A DNA stretch of 64,000 nt. Origin: Pseudorasbora parva (Eukaryota > Chordata > Actinopteri > Cypriniformes > Gobionidae). The translations under genes and the position numbers were made by a program. The notes beneath the pieces were generated by a model. It saw only the letters and a list, made by a program, of their open reading frames with translations. It had not been told where the DNA came from and did not search any database. Positions 50,876 through 63,689 of the stretch are shown in pieces; position 1 is the stretch's first letter; each line of letters starts with the position of its first letter. The stretch lies in assembly GCF_024679245.1 (NCBI RefSeq), contig NC_090180.1:11058507-11122506 (forward strand), read 5' to 3'.

Positions 50876-52079
50876 GTATATCTACTCGTTTTATCCAATT
50901 AATTTCAGTGCCTCAAAAACAGGTCAGGTTTTATCCGATGCGTGACTTCTGCTTCTCTGAAGATTAGCGTTTCACTCACTCCACTCGTAACCTCCGTTGA
51001 ATGAGATCCGTTAACAGAGGTGTGTCACTAGTGCGTGAGAAAGAAATCAAACTTCACAGTCCTACATCATCCTACGACAACAATAAGGACTTGTTGTGCA
51101 CTACTTTTTCCTCGACAATCTTAAGAATGTGTTTTCCCTGTCTAAAGTCGTTTTCTGTTTGCTTACTGGAGGAACTGAGGCGCTGTTTCGTGGAACTTAA
51201 AGCTGCTTTAAACAATATGTAACGTTACTTTAAAATAGCTATAACGTTACTGTACGAATAAAACGCATTGATTTCATACTATCAATACTAACCATTTCAG
51301 GTATTATAATGTAACGTTACGTCTGCTGATTATTAAAAAGTGTACTATGTTCTGATTAACTTACCGAACAAACTATCGTTATCTCTAAATAGAGAGTCCT
51401 TCTTTTCATCTCATTTCGTGTTAAATATGAAGAATCGTATTCCTCAGTGTCTGCATGTTTGATTTCTATTTATTTATATTATCTCTGTCTCCCCCAGAGT
51501 TCTTATCATTAAGTTATGTCTGGGGCATTTCATCATGTAAGAGTCCCAACTGTGCCTCAACCAATTTTTTCCACAACATGAATATATGCGTCTAAACCAG
51601 TGATTCTCAGCCTATTTGACTTTCCAGTGTTCCACAACAATATTCATATGCTCATAACTTATTTTCAAAGACCACATCATGAGTTTTTTTCTTCTTCCAC
51701 TGCATTCAACAAACATATAAAATATATGAAAGTAATATAAATATAATATAACCAAAGTACTCATTTTAAGCTCTTTAAATTAAAATGAGTAAACAAGGCC
51801 TTGATTTTAGTGCTCTTACTGGTTAATGTAAAATGGCTGGTGCAGGTTTGTGGTGAGACTGATGCTCGCAGACACGAACTGACTTCCTGTTCATGTAGCG
51901 CTGTGAAACCTTTCTCTTTAACAACAGTTTTCTTGTGCATGTAAGTTCAGCTTGTTCTGAGACACAAAGGTCATTAAATTTCTTAACACTTTAATTTGTT
52001 CTCTCGTGTAATGTTGTTACATCCATATTGCAAGCCTGGTTTCAAAAAAATATTTTTGCAGGTTTGGTTCGAGCTCAAA

Positions 52080-53051
52080 ATGTCTCAAGCTGAAAAACTG
52101 AAGGTAAGGAAATGAGCGCTGACGGATGGATGTCGTTGGTTTTAGATTTATGTGGAGATTGATGTGCAACGAAATGGTAGATTTCAGAATTCAATTGCAT
52201 TTAAGAGAATCAAAAAGTATCATAGATGTTTTTTGAATCCGTGTGTTCATAGATTGTTCTGTTTTCTTGAGATCAGCAGGGACAGTTTACAAACCCAGAG
52301 ACTCCTGGGTATGTGGGGTTTGCGAATTTGCCAAACCAGGTACACCGGAAATCAGTGAAGAAGGGCTTTGAGTTCACTCTCATGGTGGTGGGTAAGTAGC
52401 ATTGATTTGAGTGTACCTAATCAACTTGGAAATATTACCAATAAACACCAATGAGTCTTTTGAACATTTTTTTTTGTTTATATATATATTTGAGATATAT
52501 GAGCAATATATATTAATGTTGTTCTCCATTACGTACCACACTGTTTGTTGTTTGTTGACAGACCGTTAAAAAAAAGATATATTTCAGGCTGGTCTAATAC
52601 CACAATGTCAAAATAATGGCCAGTCAGATCATAGAAGGTGGGGCTTAAAGGGCATATCGCAGGTTACATTTTTTTCTAAATTAATATATAACCTTGAATG
52701 AAAATACCATATGAAAAGTTATTGCTGGATTTAAGAGTGTAAATTCCAAAGCGACACTTTTAGTTTTTACAGTGAAAACGTGCATGATAAGACAAGATAT
52801 ACGTAGCTAAACATTTAATATTTGACAACTTTTACAATGGATATGTAACATAAAGTGATGCAAACTACTCAACTTTTAATGCAATTTTCAATTGAAAATA
52901 TGCTATAATTTAAATGATGTCATTCATTCATAACTGAATGTAGTGAGGCATGACTATTTATATAGTGGTGGTTGAGGAGATTCCCCTCTTCTATGTAAAG
53001 CGCTTTGAGTGCCTTGAAAAGCGCTATATAAATGTAATTAATTATTATTAT

Positions 53052-53089
<38 letters not shown>

Positions 53090-56000
53090 GTGTGCATATT
53101 TGTAAATAAAATATTGTTTGCAAAGAGTGTCAATGGATTACTTCACAAATATATAGGCTCTAATTAGATTTTTTACTGGTCCCGAATGGGCCAGTAAAAA
53201 AATCCTTAGCTTTGAACCTTGCATGCACAGCAAAAATAACCAGTATTTGACCAAAATTCAAGAATCATCAGCAAGCTGACTCTAAATAGTGCAGTAAATA
53301 TTTGTCAATGAATGGGATGCTAAATATCATATAAGATTTTCCCAATTAATAGGCAATGATAAACCAGTGTCAAAGCACTTAAACACTACAAGCTTGTAAT
53401 CACGACTTCTGAAGTACGACAGGCAGGATTAATACAAATCTGTATATGAACATATGGGGAAATGTCACATTTTAGAAACCTCAGTGAAGGGAAAACTTTA
53501 TATTTTTGTAGATGGAAACTTTTTATGATTGAATGGTTATTGTGTAGTGAAAGTGACTGTGGGAACAAAAGTGTTTGGCAGCAGCACAGCGCTGATGAAT
53601 TGTTTTTTTTTTTTAAGGCTACTGGACTCTCCCCTTAGCCCTGTGTGTGTGCATATGTGTACAGCTGTTGACACACAAATGAGATCTGCTGTGGGGGGAG
53701 GGTGGCCAGGAGCTGCCCGCTCAGCAGAGGCCATTGTACAGTCATCCCATAGTCTTAAAATAAATTACAGAGGAATGCAGAAGCTCGTCTGCGAGCCCTT
53801 TCGCTGCTGCACAGCTTCAGCAAATAATGGAAGACAGCTTGACTTAGCTATGGACGAAGAAAAAAAAACACTGACTTGAGGAGCAGATTGCAAAAAAACA
53901 CTGAAGTCCATAATGTTTGCTTTGACATTATGCTGTTCAATAGTTGTGAAGGGAAATACAATCTGCCTGTCAAAGTGTTTTTGTATTTGATATGATAATA
54001 TCATTTTTGTTCATTAATACTTCTGCTGTTTTCAGGTGAGTCGGGTTTGGGGAAATCCACGCTTATCAACAGCTTGTTCCTCACTGATCTCTACCCAGAG
54101 AGGGTCATTCCTGGTGCAGCAGGTGAGAGTTTCAACACTGATGAAATTACATCAGCTGTTATAAAATATTGTTCAGGTTTTTAAACATTATAATGGGGAA
54201 GGGCAAAAAATAGTGGCCAGATATTTATGAGGTAGGACCATGACCTTTTTTTTCTGAGTCTTGTCTGATGAATCTTCTACATGTGCTCTTGTTGTACAGA
54301 GAAAATTGAGCGCACGGTGCAGATCGAGGCCTCAACGGTGGAGATCGAGGAGCGCGGAGTGAAGCTGCGTCTCACTGTGGTCGACACGCCTGGGTATGGT
54401 GACGCCATCAACAGCCAGGACTGGTGAGGAATGCTTTGATGGTTATTAAAAATGCTCAAATATGCTCAGATCACATAAAGTCATCATACATATTGTGTGG
54501 ATTTGGCTTCATTTCCCAATTAATGCTCTTTATTTAAAGGGACAATTAACCCAAAAAATGTCTTCCATTCTCTCATCTCTGTGAGTCCATGTAATTCAAG
54601 AGAATGGATTTCCATGTTGAAGTTTAAAACATTGCTATTTTTCTTATATGTTTACTGGGATGGTTTGGTGTCCATTCACTTGCACTTACTATATGTAACA
54701 TTCAAAATTGTGGGTCACTTATGCTCACCAAGGCTACAATTATCTGATCAAAAATACATTAAAACATTCATTGTGAAATATTACAACTTAAAGGTGAACT
54801 GTGTAATTTTTAGCAGAGATTACAACCATCCACTGCTCACCCCTTCCCTTTCGAAGCACATAGAGAAGCTACGGTGGCCAAAACAGGACAAAGATGTCGT
54901 CATCTGAGACAGCAGAGAGTAGCTAGTGCTCTGTAGAGAAGTTTGTCCCTTTAGGGCTACTGTAGAAACATGGCAGTGCAAAATATTTCACTTCACTGGA
55001 AGGTCACCCATGGTGTATGTAGATAGATATGGCTCATTCTAAGGTAATAAAAACATAACTGTTCATTATGTAAGGTATTTATACACCATTGAAAATATAG
55101 TTATGTATATTATATACATTTCTGTAGATATATCCTCGTAAATATTACACACTGCACCTTTAAAAGAATTGTTTCTTGTTTAATATATTTTCAAATGTCA
55201 TTTATTCCTGTGATGGCAAAGCTGCATTTTCAGCATCATTATGCCAGTCTTTGGTTTCACAACTTCAGAAATCATTTTAATATACTGATTTGGTGCTCAA
55301 GAAACATTTCTTAGTATTATCACTGTTGAATATGGTTGTGCTGCCTAATATTTTTGTGGGAATTTGATACTTTTTTTCAGGAAAAAAATATAACATTTAA
55401 ATGTCTTTACTCACGTAAGATTATTTTTATGCATCCTTGCTGAGTAAAATGAACAATTTCTTTAAAAACTAATCTCACTAACACGAATCTTGAAACATAT
55501 TTTATTCACAAAGTTGGATTGTCTTAATGAAATCCTCTTTTGTGTTCAACTGAATAAGGTTTTAAACATCTGGGATGGTGAGTAGATTAGTAGATTTAAT
55601 TTGGGTAAAATTTCTCTTTAAGAGAACTTTGGTTGACACGAGACACTTGATAGTGTATTTGGAACGGTCTTTGGTAGGAGACATGAAGACTAGAGAGTGC
55701 AATGGAGGAATGAAGGAAGAGGTGTTTTTTTTCTTTTCTTGAGCTCTGGGAATGCTGTTCTGCTAGTGTGGAAGTGGTGAGACAGGAAACATGTGTGACC
55801 TCTTCCTGACTGCTCCCTGACCCACTTGAGCGCAAAAACAGCAAAGAGAAGATATTCCATTGCTCATGTCTGAAAAAGGAAATGCATGCCCTCACATAAC
55901 TCTTATACAAGCGATAATTGACATTTTAATGCCCTGGTTTTGTACAAAGTACATCACTACAATGTGTGTTAAAATCGCTTCAGCCTTTTTACTTGAAGAC

Positions 56001-59000
56001 CTGGGCATTTTTCATGTTTTTACATAAATGTTATAGAGTGCAACAGTGCCCAAAGCACTTTTTTTCAGCGCCATTGTTTCTGAAAGTATTTTTTCTATTC
56101 ATTTTTTTCCGCAGGGATTTTTCTTTTTACATGCTTGTAATACTTTATACTTTAACTGTTGTTTAAATGGTTAAAGATGAAGATCCCTGATCATTCATAC
56201 AGTTTGTGCTGCAAATTTTTTAAGATGTGTTTTGATGGAGCGGTTAAAATCTGTATTTCACATGAACTCTTTTCCTGGACAGTTTTAACACCATTATCGC
56301 GTACATCGATGACCAGTTTGAACGCTACCTACATGACGAGAGTGGACTCAACCGCAGGCACATTGTGGACAACCGTGTGCACTGCTGCTTCTACTTCATT
56401 TCCCCTCTGGGTCACGGGTGAGATTGATGTCCACTTGGCTGAGCTTTTTAATTTACCTAAGCTTTTTAATTTATCTTCCACTGTCATAGGTGTGAGTTTG
56501 TGTTCACATAGTTCTTGTCTGGATTTAAATGGCTGATTTTCTTGTCTCATACTTCAATTTTGTAGACTGAAGCCTCTAGATGTCCAATTCATGAAGGCCA
56601 TTCACAACAAAGTGAATGTTGTTCCTGTTATTGCTAAAGCAGATACGCTGACGCTGAAGGAGAGAGAGAGACTCAAGCGCAGAGTAAGTATTCAGATATC
56701 TTTCTAGACATGGATGGATCATAAGTTTGGCTTGTTGGCTATATGGATCTCTTTATGTGCTCTAGATTCTGGATGAAATTGATGAGCACGGCATTAAGAT
56801 CTATCACCTCCCTGATGCTGAGTCTGATGAGGATGAAGATTTTAAAGAGCAGACCAGGATTCTCAAGGTGTGTGGGTTTTCTTTTTTTTTCATTTAATTT
56901 AAAGAGACTGTAACTTTAAAATTGTGTTTTTTTCCCCCTCTCGTTCCAAGCCTGTGCGTCTTTTTTATATAGAACAGAAAAGCAGAAATGTAGTTTGAAA
57001 AAAACTCAAGCACCGTGCATTACCATTTAAAAGTGTGGTCAAGATTTTTATAGAATTTCTTAATACTTTTATTCAACAAACACATTAAATCGATTAAAGA
57101 CAACAGTGTAACTAAATATTGTTTAAAATAAATGCTGTTCTTCTGAACTTTCTATTCATCAGATTTCACTGTTTTCAACATTAATAATAACCAGAAATAT
57201 TTCTTTAAAGGGTGAGTTCACCCTAAAATGAAATTGATGTCATTAATGACTCGCCCTAATGTCGTTCCACACCCGTAAGACCTCCGTTCATTTTCGGAAC
57301 ACAGTTTAAGATTTTATATTTTAGTCCCAGAGCATATGCAGTGGATCGATCAATGATTCGGATAGCCAATGTCACGTGATTTCAGCAGTTTGGCTCACGT
57401 GAGCCAAACTGCTGAAATCATGTGACATTGGCGATCTGAATCATTGATCGATTCACTGATTCATGGCCGTTTGAATCTTTATTTGAGGAACACGGAAGTC
57501 CACAATATTTTTAGTCCTCTACTGAAAAGAAGGAAACCGAACTATCTGTCCAAGTTAGGCTGCATTCTGTTCTAAGTTTCATTTGGTCTTTCTGTTGTAG
57601 GCCAGCATACCGTTTGCCGTGGTAGGATCCAATCAGCAGATTGAGGCTAAAGGGAAGAAAGTGAGAGGCCGTTTGTATCCATGGGGCGTGGTGGAGGTGG
57701 AAAACCCAGAACACAACGACTTCCTTAAACTTCGCACCATGCTAATGTAAATAACATTAAGCTATCTGCTGTGTAATGTTCTAAAACTATTGATTTTACA
57801 CAAATGAAAATGAGGTTGCGAGGAATGTGCAGCATCCACCTGGATGATGCGACGGCAGCCATATTGCTAGAAGACTCACCACACACCAGCTTGATAGAGA
57901 GCAGACAGAGTGATGAAGCCAATCAGGAGAGGGATGATTACGAGGCCATGATGAACAGAGGCTAATGGGCAAATTTGGCCAGGATGCCAGGGTTACACCC
58001 CTACTCTTTTTCCAAAGGACATCCTGTTTTTTTTTAATATCCACAGAAAGTCAGGATCTCGGTTTAATATCTCATCCGAAGGACAGTGCTCTTTGACAGT
58101 ATAGTGTCCTCATCATCACTATACTGGGGTGTTAGGACCCACGCAGACCACAGGGTGAGCACCCCCCGCTGGCTTCACTAACACCTCTAGCAGCAGCTAC
58201 CTAGTTTTCCCAGTTGGTCTCCCATCCAGGCACTGATTAGGCTCAACCCTGCTTCGCTTCAGTGGGAAACTAGTCGTGGGCTACAGGGTGATATGGCTGC
58301 TGCCATAAACAATATGTATGCCATGACAAAATGTAATGCTGAAGAAAAAAAAACGAGTTGTACCTTTAAACAGTAAAATTCTGTCCCTCTCAGCCTCATT
58401 TTCATTCAAGGATAATGTAATTTATCACTGTCGTTATTGTCTAATGATGATTATTGCAATCTGTGCAGCACCCACATGCAGGACCTGCAGGAAGTCACTC
58501 AGGACCTTCACTATGAGAACTTCCGCTCAGAGCGCCTCAAACGGGGCGGCAGGTTGTCTTCCCATGGTTACATTCTGCCTCTGTCGCCTGCGTACGTACT
58601 GCTCTGCCTGTCTTTCTCCACCTCCTCCCTCAACCTCCATGAAAAAGCAGAGCTTTGTGAGTTTAGTCGCAGATTATTTGAATATCCTGACACTGTCAGG
58701 ACTAAGCAGATGTATTTAAATAGCACAACTTTTCATAGTCACTTCTCATTTTTGCTAAAAATGCATATAAACAGAAATAGAAAAAGAAGAGCAGCTTTTT
58801 TTTAAGTTGAATAAACTGTCTTCCATATACGTACTCGAGACGAAAGCTTCAGTTGTAATGTGTGTTGTGTTGACTCAGTCTCATGGATCTGCAGCAAGCT
58901 GTGGGATCTGTGTTCATCAGAGGATAGGAGGGGACAGGGGGAGGTACTTTTTGGAGCTCAGTCACAGCTCCACCTATCCTTCAGCCTGACGCTAGCACTG

Positions 59001-59998
59001 CTAACAGACTCGATTTCACTCTCGCTCACACAAATGCTCAACTTCCGTAACTTTCTGCTCAGCTTATTACACGCTTGCACTACTAACTTGGTTTTGTCTT
59101 TCTCATCATGCCTAAACTCTGCACCGCAAAACACTCTGCTGGTTGCTTACTTATACAGTTTTTGTTGAATCACAATGTAAATCTGCCGTGTAATTTCCAG
59201 GGCTGTCATTTAATGTTTTTTTTTAAATCTTTTTCAAAATTAGCAGAAAATAAACAATTTAAGTCCCTCTTATTATATTCCTATCATTGGACCACTTACA
59301 TTTTAAATTCAATATATACACACAGTGAGGAAAGTAAGTATTTGAACGCCCTGCTATTTTACAATTTCTCCCACTTAGAAATCATAGAGGGGTCCAAATT
59401 GTCATCGTAGGTTTTATGTGAGAGACCTAATCTAAAAAAAATAATCCAGAAATCACAGTGTAGGATTTTTAAAACTATTTATTTGTATGAAACACCTGAG
59501 AAAATCAATGTTAATATACATTAGCCTTTGTTTGCAATCACAGTGATCAAACGTTGACTGTTTTTCACCAGGTTTGCACACACAGGAGGGATTTTGGCCC
59601 ACTCCTCCACACATAACTTCTCTAGATCAGTCAGGTTTCTGGCCTGTCGCTGAGAAACACAGAGTTTGAGCTCCTTCCAAAGATTCTCTATTGGGTTTAG
59701 GTTTGGAGACTGGCTAGGTGGCTATTTCCCCATAGCCCTTTCCAGCCTTGTGGAGGTGTACAATTTTGTCTCTAGTGTCTTTGGACAGCTCTTTGGTCTT
59801 GGCCATGTTAGTAGTTGAATTCTTACTGATTGTATGGGGTGGACAGGTGTCTTTATGCAGCTAACGACCTCAAACAGGTGCATCTAATTTAGGATAATAA
59901 ATGGAGTGGAAGTGGACATATTAAAGGCAGACTAACAGGTATTCGAGGGTCAGAATTCTAGCATATAGACAGGTGTTCAAATACTTACTTGCAGCTGT

Positions 59999-60056
<58 letters not shown>

Positions 60057-60627
60057 TATTAAAAATTAAATACATTTAGTCTGTTATCCTATTATTTTCC
60101 TTCATCAGAGCAATTAAATTTGTTATATATGTATCTACAATACAAAATTTTTATTTAAAGTATTACTATTATTATCTAAATTTATTTTCTCAGCAAATAT
60201 CGAAATGCAGTTAATTCAGAATAATTGACTTAAGTTGCATGACGTTTATTTCAATTAGAATTTTGCCGCATTTGACAGCCCTAGTAATTTTGTTTTGCCA
60301 GCTGGGTAAAGTAATTGTGAGATCTGTATCATAAATGATCATTTATTAAACTGCGTGTGTCTCTTTACACCTGCCTTGTGTTGCGCAGGAAGGGTCCGGA
60401 GCCGGAGGAAATGGACAAGGATATGATCTTGCAGGAGAAGGAGGCTGAGGTACGGTCTCTCAAAACCAAACGCAAGCAGAACGCTTATAAACACGACTGC
60501 TTGAGTGTGAAGGTCATTGTGTGATTTGTGTTTGTGTGTCTCTCAGCTGAGGCGGATGCAGGAGATGATCGCTAAGATGCAGGCGCAGATGCAGAAGCAG
60601 GGAGATGAGGACAGCCCACACCTGTGA
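52080..60627 (+). CDS. septin2: Septin 2, filament-forming GTPase
   Basis: Septin 2 assembles with septins 6 and 7 into filaments that act in cytokinesis, cilia and membrane-diffusion barriers. Eleven coding exons keep one frame of 357 residues (human 361): 52080-52103, 52280-52391, 54036-54122, 54300-54423, 56283-56417, 56566-56683, 56766-56867, 57601-57746, 58469-58552, 60389-60449, 60547-60627. GTPase motifs: GESGLGKST (46-54), DTPG (103-106) and AKAD (184-187). A septin unique element region ([14 protein letters not shown]) follows, then a short coiled coil ([17 protein letters not shown]) near the end. Exon 2 may also begin at 52277 (tandem CAG). After the stop, a donor at 60635/60636 (ACACG|GTAAGA) shows a spliced 3' UTR. 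Similarity to SEPTIN2 is so high that identity is secure. Confidence 0.95.
52955..53050. repeat. Fragment of a retroposon tail (AAGCGCTATATAAATGTAA)
   Basis: GTGGTTGAGGAGATTCCCCT and GTAAAGCGCTTTGAGTGCCT, then AAGCGCTATATAAATGTAAT, match the 3' end shared by common fish SINE/LINE families. It lies in septin2 intron 2 and is followed by a (TA)n tract at 53055-53084. Confidence 0.55.
54790..55165. mobile_element. MITE with TTAA flanks, piggyBac-like
   Basis: The left end AGGTGAACTGTGTAAT and the right end in reverse complement AGGTGCAGTGTGTAAT match at 14 of 16 positions. Both are bordered by TTAA (54788-54791 and about 55159-55163), the target used by piggyBac-type elements. About 370 bp, non-coding, in septin2 intron 4. 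Confidence 0.6.
57200..57520 (+). repeat. TTAAAGGGTGAGTTCACCC repeat with a central palindrome
   Basis: This starts TTAAAGGGTGAGTTCACCCT and includes ATGTCGTTCCACACCCGTAA, typical of an abundant cyprinid element. It contains a 116-bp near-perfect palindrome at 57341-57456 and lies in septin2 intron 7. Confidence 0.7.
57965..58305 (-). mobile_element. 5S rRNA-derived SINE, minus orientation
   Basis: On the minus strand the head reads GAAGCAGGGTTGAGCCT followed by GCCTGGATGGGAGACC, close to the internal promoter region of 5S rRNA. The body that follows (CTGTGGTCTGCGTGGG, TCCGAAGGACAGTGC on the plus strand) is that of a common fish 5S-derived SINE. It is truncated relative to a full element and lies in septin2 intron 8. 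Confidence 0.65.
59329..59999. mobile_element. Non-autonomous Tc1-like element in septin2 intron 9
   Basis: The left end ACAGTGAGGAAAGTAAGTAT (then TTGAAC) and the right end in reverse complement (TACAGCTGCAAGTAAGTATT, then TGAACACC) are terminal inverted repeats of a well-known fish Tc1-like family. The interior (GGCCCACTCCTCCACACA, GGTCTTGGCCATGTTAG) is degraded and has no transposase frame. A (TA)n tract (60002-60053) abuts the right end. Confidence 0.75.
60002..60053. repeat. (TA)26 microsatellite
   Basis: Pure TA array of about 52 bp directly after the right end of the Tc1-like element, in septin2 intron 9. Confidence 0.85.
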
Positions 60628-61154
60628 GAAACACGGTAAGAGCACATTACAAGCACAGACATTAAAGCAAGCCGTGCCTTATTTTGGATTTTGAATCTTA
60701 TCTGAATCAACATGCACCAATGCTACATTTCCATATATTATAATCATTATGTCCACAATTATGTTACTTCAATGAGCTCATTGCTTCTGCCTTAAATTAT
60801 ACATTGTTAGCTAACTGCGTGATTTGTGTATATATACATTTCCGAAATAAATTACTTGTACATAGCCATCTCTGATAACGGGTCACTCTAAATTGTAATG
60901 TAGACAAATGTATTTTCTTAGTGAATTAATTTTTTTGCTGTTGCAGAAGTTGAGGTCTTCAAAAAACATTAAATCAGTGCTCACGGTTGTCCCTGACACA
61001 TTATGTAGAAGCAGTTCTGCGATCTGAGCTGCTCTTCAACATTTGTTGTTAGATTTGATATTTTTACCTCGTATAAATTTTAAAATATAATTCCAGAAAA
61101 TTGTCAATTTATTTATGGTATTAAATATGCAATTAGGGAGCTTGTTTGTGTTTC

Positions 61155-62235
61155 TTATAGATGCTGATTTGTGATTCGAGCTTGATCCAGTCAGACAGAA
61201 CGAGAAGAGGAAGTGTTGCTAAATGTGGAGAAAGAAGAGCGACTGGTCCTCATTTCATCTTGCTTGACATTTTCTTAGTTTCTTTCAATCTTGTATAATG
61301 GTTTCCCCTAATTTTTTAAGCAGTGTTAACTTTTTTTCCTCATTTTATTCAAATACTGTTGCTAATATACATTTTTTTTTTTCTGTTCCGGTAACCAAAA
61401 ATGAAGAACAACCATCAGTAATTAAGTAAAAGTGTTTTTTTTCCTGTTACAAGAGTCAAACTCTGTAGAGCAGCTTTAGTAGCAGTGTAGCTCTAAACAA
61501 ACACTGTGAAAATACAAGCAGCTGTTGAATTTGAGCGTCACAATGGCAGTTGTAGCACCATGCTTTTGGAGAAATCATTTTATACTGTTTGTAAGTATTG
61601 CCAGAGAGATCGCTGTTCCTGTTCAGGAGGTTTTTTCTCTCGTCCCTGCATGAAGTCTTGAAATATATTTGCTGTTCAGTTGAATGGTCCCCTAACGGAT
61701 GCAAAACATTATACTGTGACCTATGATTCATTCCCTATGCTGTCTAATGAAGAAAAATAAGCTTTTCTCTGATGTTAGTGCTCATTATGCTTATTTTTAT
61801 TTGTACCAACCTGAGTGGATACGGTCATGTATTTACTTTCAGAAATTGTTCTGGTTTAAGTGCAATGTAAAATTTCCTTAGTGGAGTGACGTTTGGATAC
61901 ATTGAAATCTACTTTTGTGCTCTTTGACCTTGATGCATGCTGAATTTTCACCTTCTTTAGGGATCTATGGCTAACTTTCTTCTTATTCCTGTGGTTAAAG
62001 CAAATTTCCATCATATATAAATAAATTCTGATTCATGTTACAATTAAATAACACCTGAAATGTGGGTTTTATATCTGTTACACAAAAAGCAAATAGAAGT
62101 CTTGAGTCTCTTAAACAGTTGAGCTTTACTTTCCATATTTGGTCATGAAAAAAGCAGTTGCCCACATTCCAGTTTTAATGTTTCACTTGAGAACTTTCTA
62201 TTAAACCATTATTGTCTATCATCTTGTAATAAATT
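61155..62235 (+). other. septin2: Probable spliced 3' UTR of septin2 with poly(A) signals
   Basis: A candidate acceptor (TTTCTTATAG) lies near 61160. AATAAA occurs at 62020-62025 and again at 62228-62233. Together with the donor after the stop codon at 60635/60636 this suggests a long terminal non-coding exon. Confidence 0.4.
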
Positions 62236-63167
62236 TTGTATTAAAACAGTTTTGGGAGTTAGCGTTTTTTCTTTTTGGTTGTTAAGTTATCAATTTGCTG
62301 GTGATTTATAGCAGGACGTATTTGTCAAAATGGTGGGATGGCCTTTTTCTCTTTACTTGCTGACTAATTAAAAACAATAATTCTCAATGGCCACTAGAGG
62401 TCGTGAAACAAAGAAACCATTGTACCGGTGAAGACCCTGAAGTATTTCGAAGTAATATCGTTCTTTCCGAATCAAAATAGGTTATGTAATATTGAAAGTG
62501 TGTAGGCGTGAGAGAACTGGCCTGTTGACAGTACGAGGATTAACGGGCTCGAGCTCAGATGAGGACAGTGTGTCGTTATACAGATTGAGAAACGGAACAA
62601 ACGTGAACCAAGCAAATTCCAGAACCATTGGAATAATTTGACTGAGTGTATATAGAAACAGGACATCTGAGCATTTTTTTTTTTTTTTTTTGTTAAAGTA
62701 TATCTTAGCACAATTAAAATAATTTTTAAATGTTCAACAATCTGATAACAGGAAATTATATTTAGTAATAAAGTGGTATGTGTGCTTTATGCACAATAGT
62801 AACTAATTATACTACAACAATACAAAGTTTTGATTATTAATATATATAAGGCTCCCCAACATGTATTTATAAATGTCTATGCCCCTGGTCACCTTACTTT
62901 ATGATGCACATTTTATAATTTTCTTAATTTTATCTTCATTATATATATATATATTAAGAGGTGTAGACAAATTTGTAATTAGTTACCACAATTCACAACA
63001 ATGACGACACAAACACAATGTTTCCATAAACACTTTATAATAGGATTTTGATCTAACAGGTAAACACAGTTCGCTCCATGACATGGCTTTTTCTCTTAAA
63101 TACTTTCCATTCTATAAAGAAAACTGTAAAAATATTTAATCATAACTAATTAAAAGTTCTCTGGGAG

Positions 63168-63311
63168 AAAGAGAGGGTGAAGGATGGGCAGTTGTATTGT
63201 GGACCTGATGGGGCTCTGATGATTTCGGGCGGATGGAGGGAAGAGCAGCAGCAGGAGGCGGGGCTTCACCGTGATGATGGCGTGGTGTTGCCATTCAGAG
63301 CAAACCTGGTA
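63168..63311 (-). other. Possible terminal exon of an unidentified minus-strand gene
   Basis: On the minus strand a good acceptor (TTCTTTTTGTACCAG) ends at about 63312 and is followed by less AT-rich sequence. Three frames stay open for different lengths: one ends after 13 codons (FALNGNTTPSSR stop), another after about 50. I recognise no family. It could equally be non-coding. Confidence 0.25.
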
Positions 63312-63689
63312 CAAAAAGAAGTGTCTTGCAGTAAAATGTGACATTTACACTCATAAGAGACAAATTGATGGACTTCTTTTTCAATTCATGGACTTTTCAG
63401 ACTATAAAAATAAACGAATAAAAGTGACTTAAGTGACATGACTGAAGAGACTATTTGACATGTTTCTACCCCAAACACTGAGACACTCAGTGTTTCTGTG
63501 ACTGTCCAAAGCTTGTAAATATACAAGGCATGCAGTTGGTTGTTAGTTGCTAAGAATAAAGATCTGCGTGCATGGTCTGATGCTCATGGCACAGGTGCAC
63601 ACAGGGCGTTTCTGAATACACTTGCTAGTTCAACGCCAGGTAAAAATATCCACAAGGGTTGTACTTAGTCTTGAGTCATTGGTGTGTTT

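Noticed and set aside
58336..59168. Several overlapping plus-strand frames of 60-127 codons
   Set aside because: They overlap septin2 exon 9 in other frames or are intronic, with no conserved pattern.
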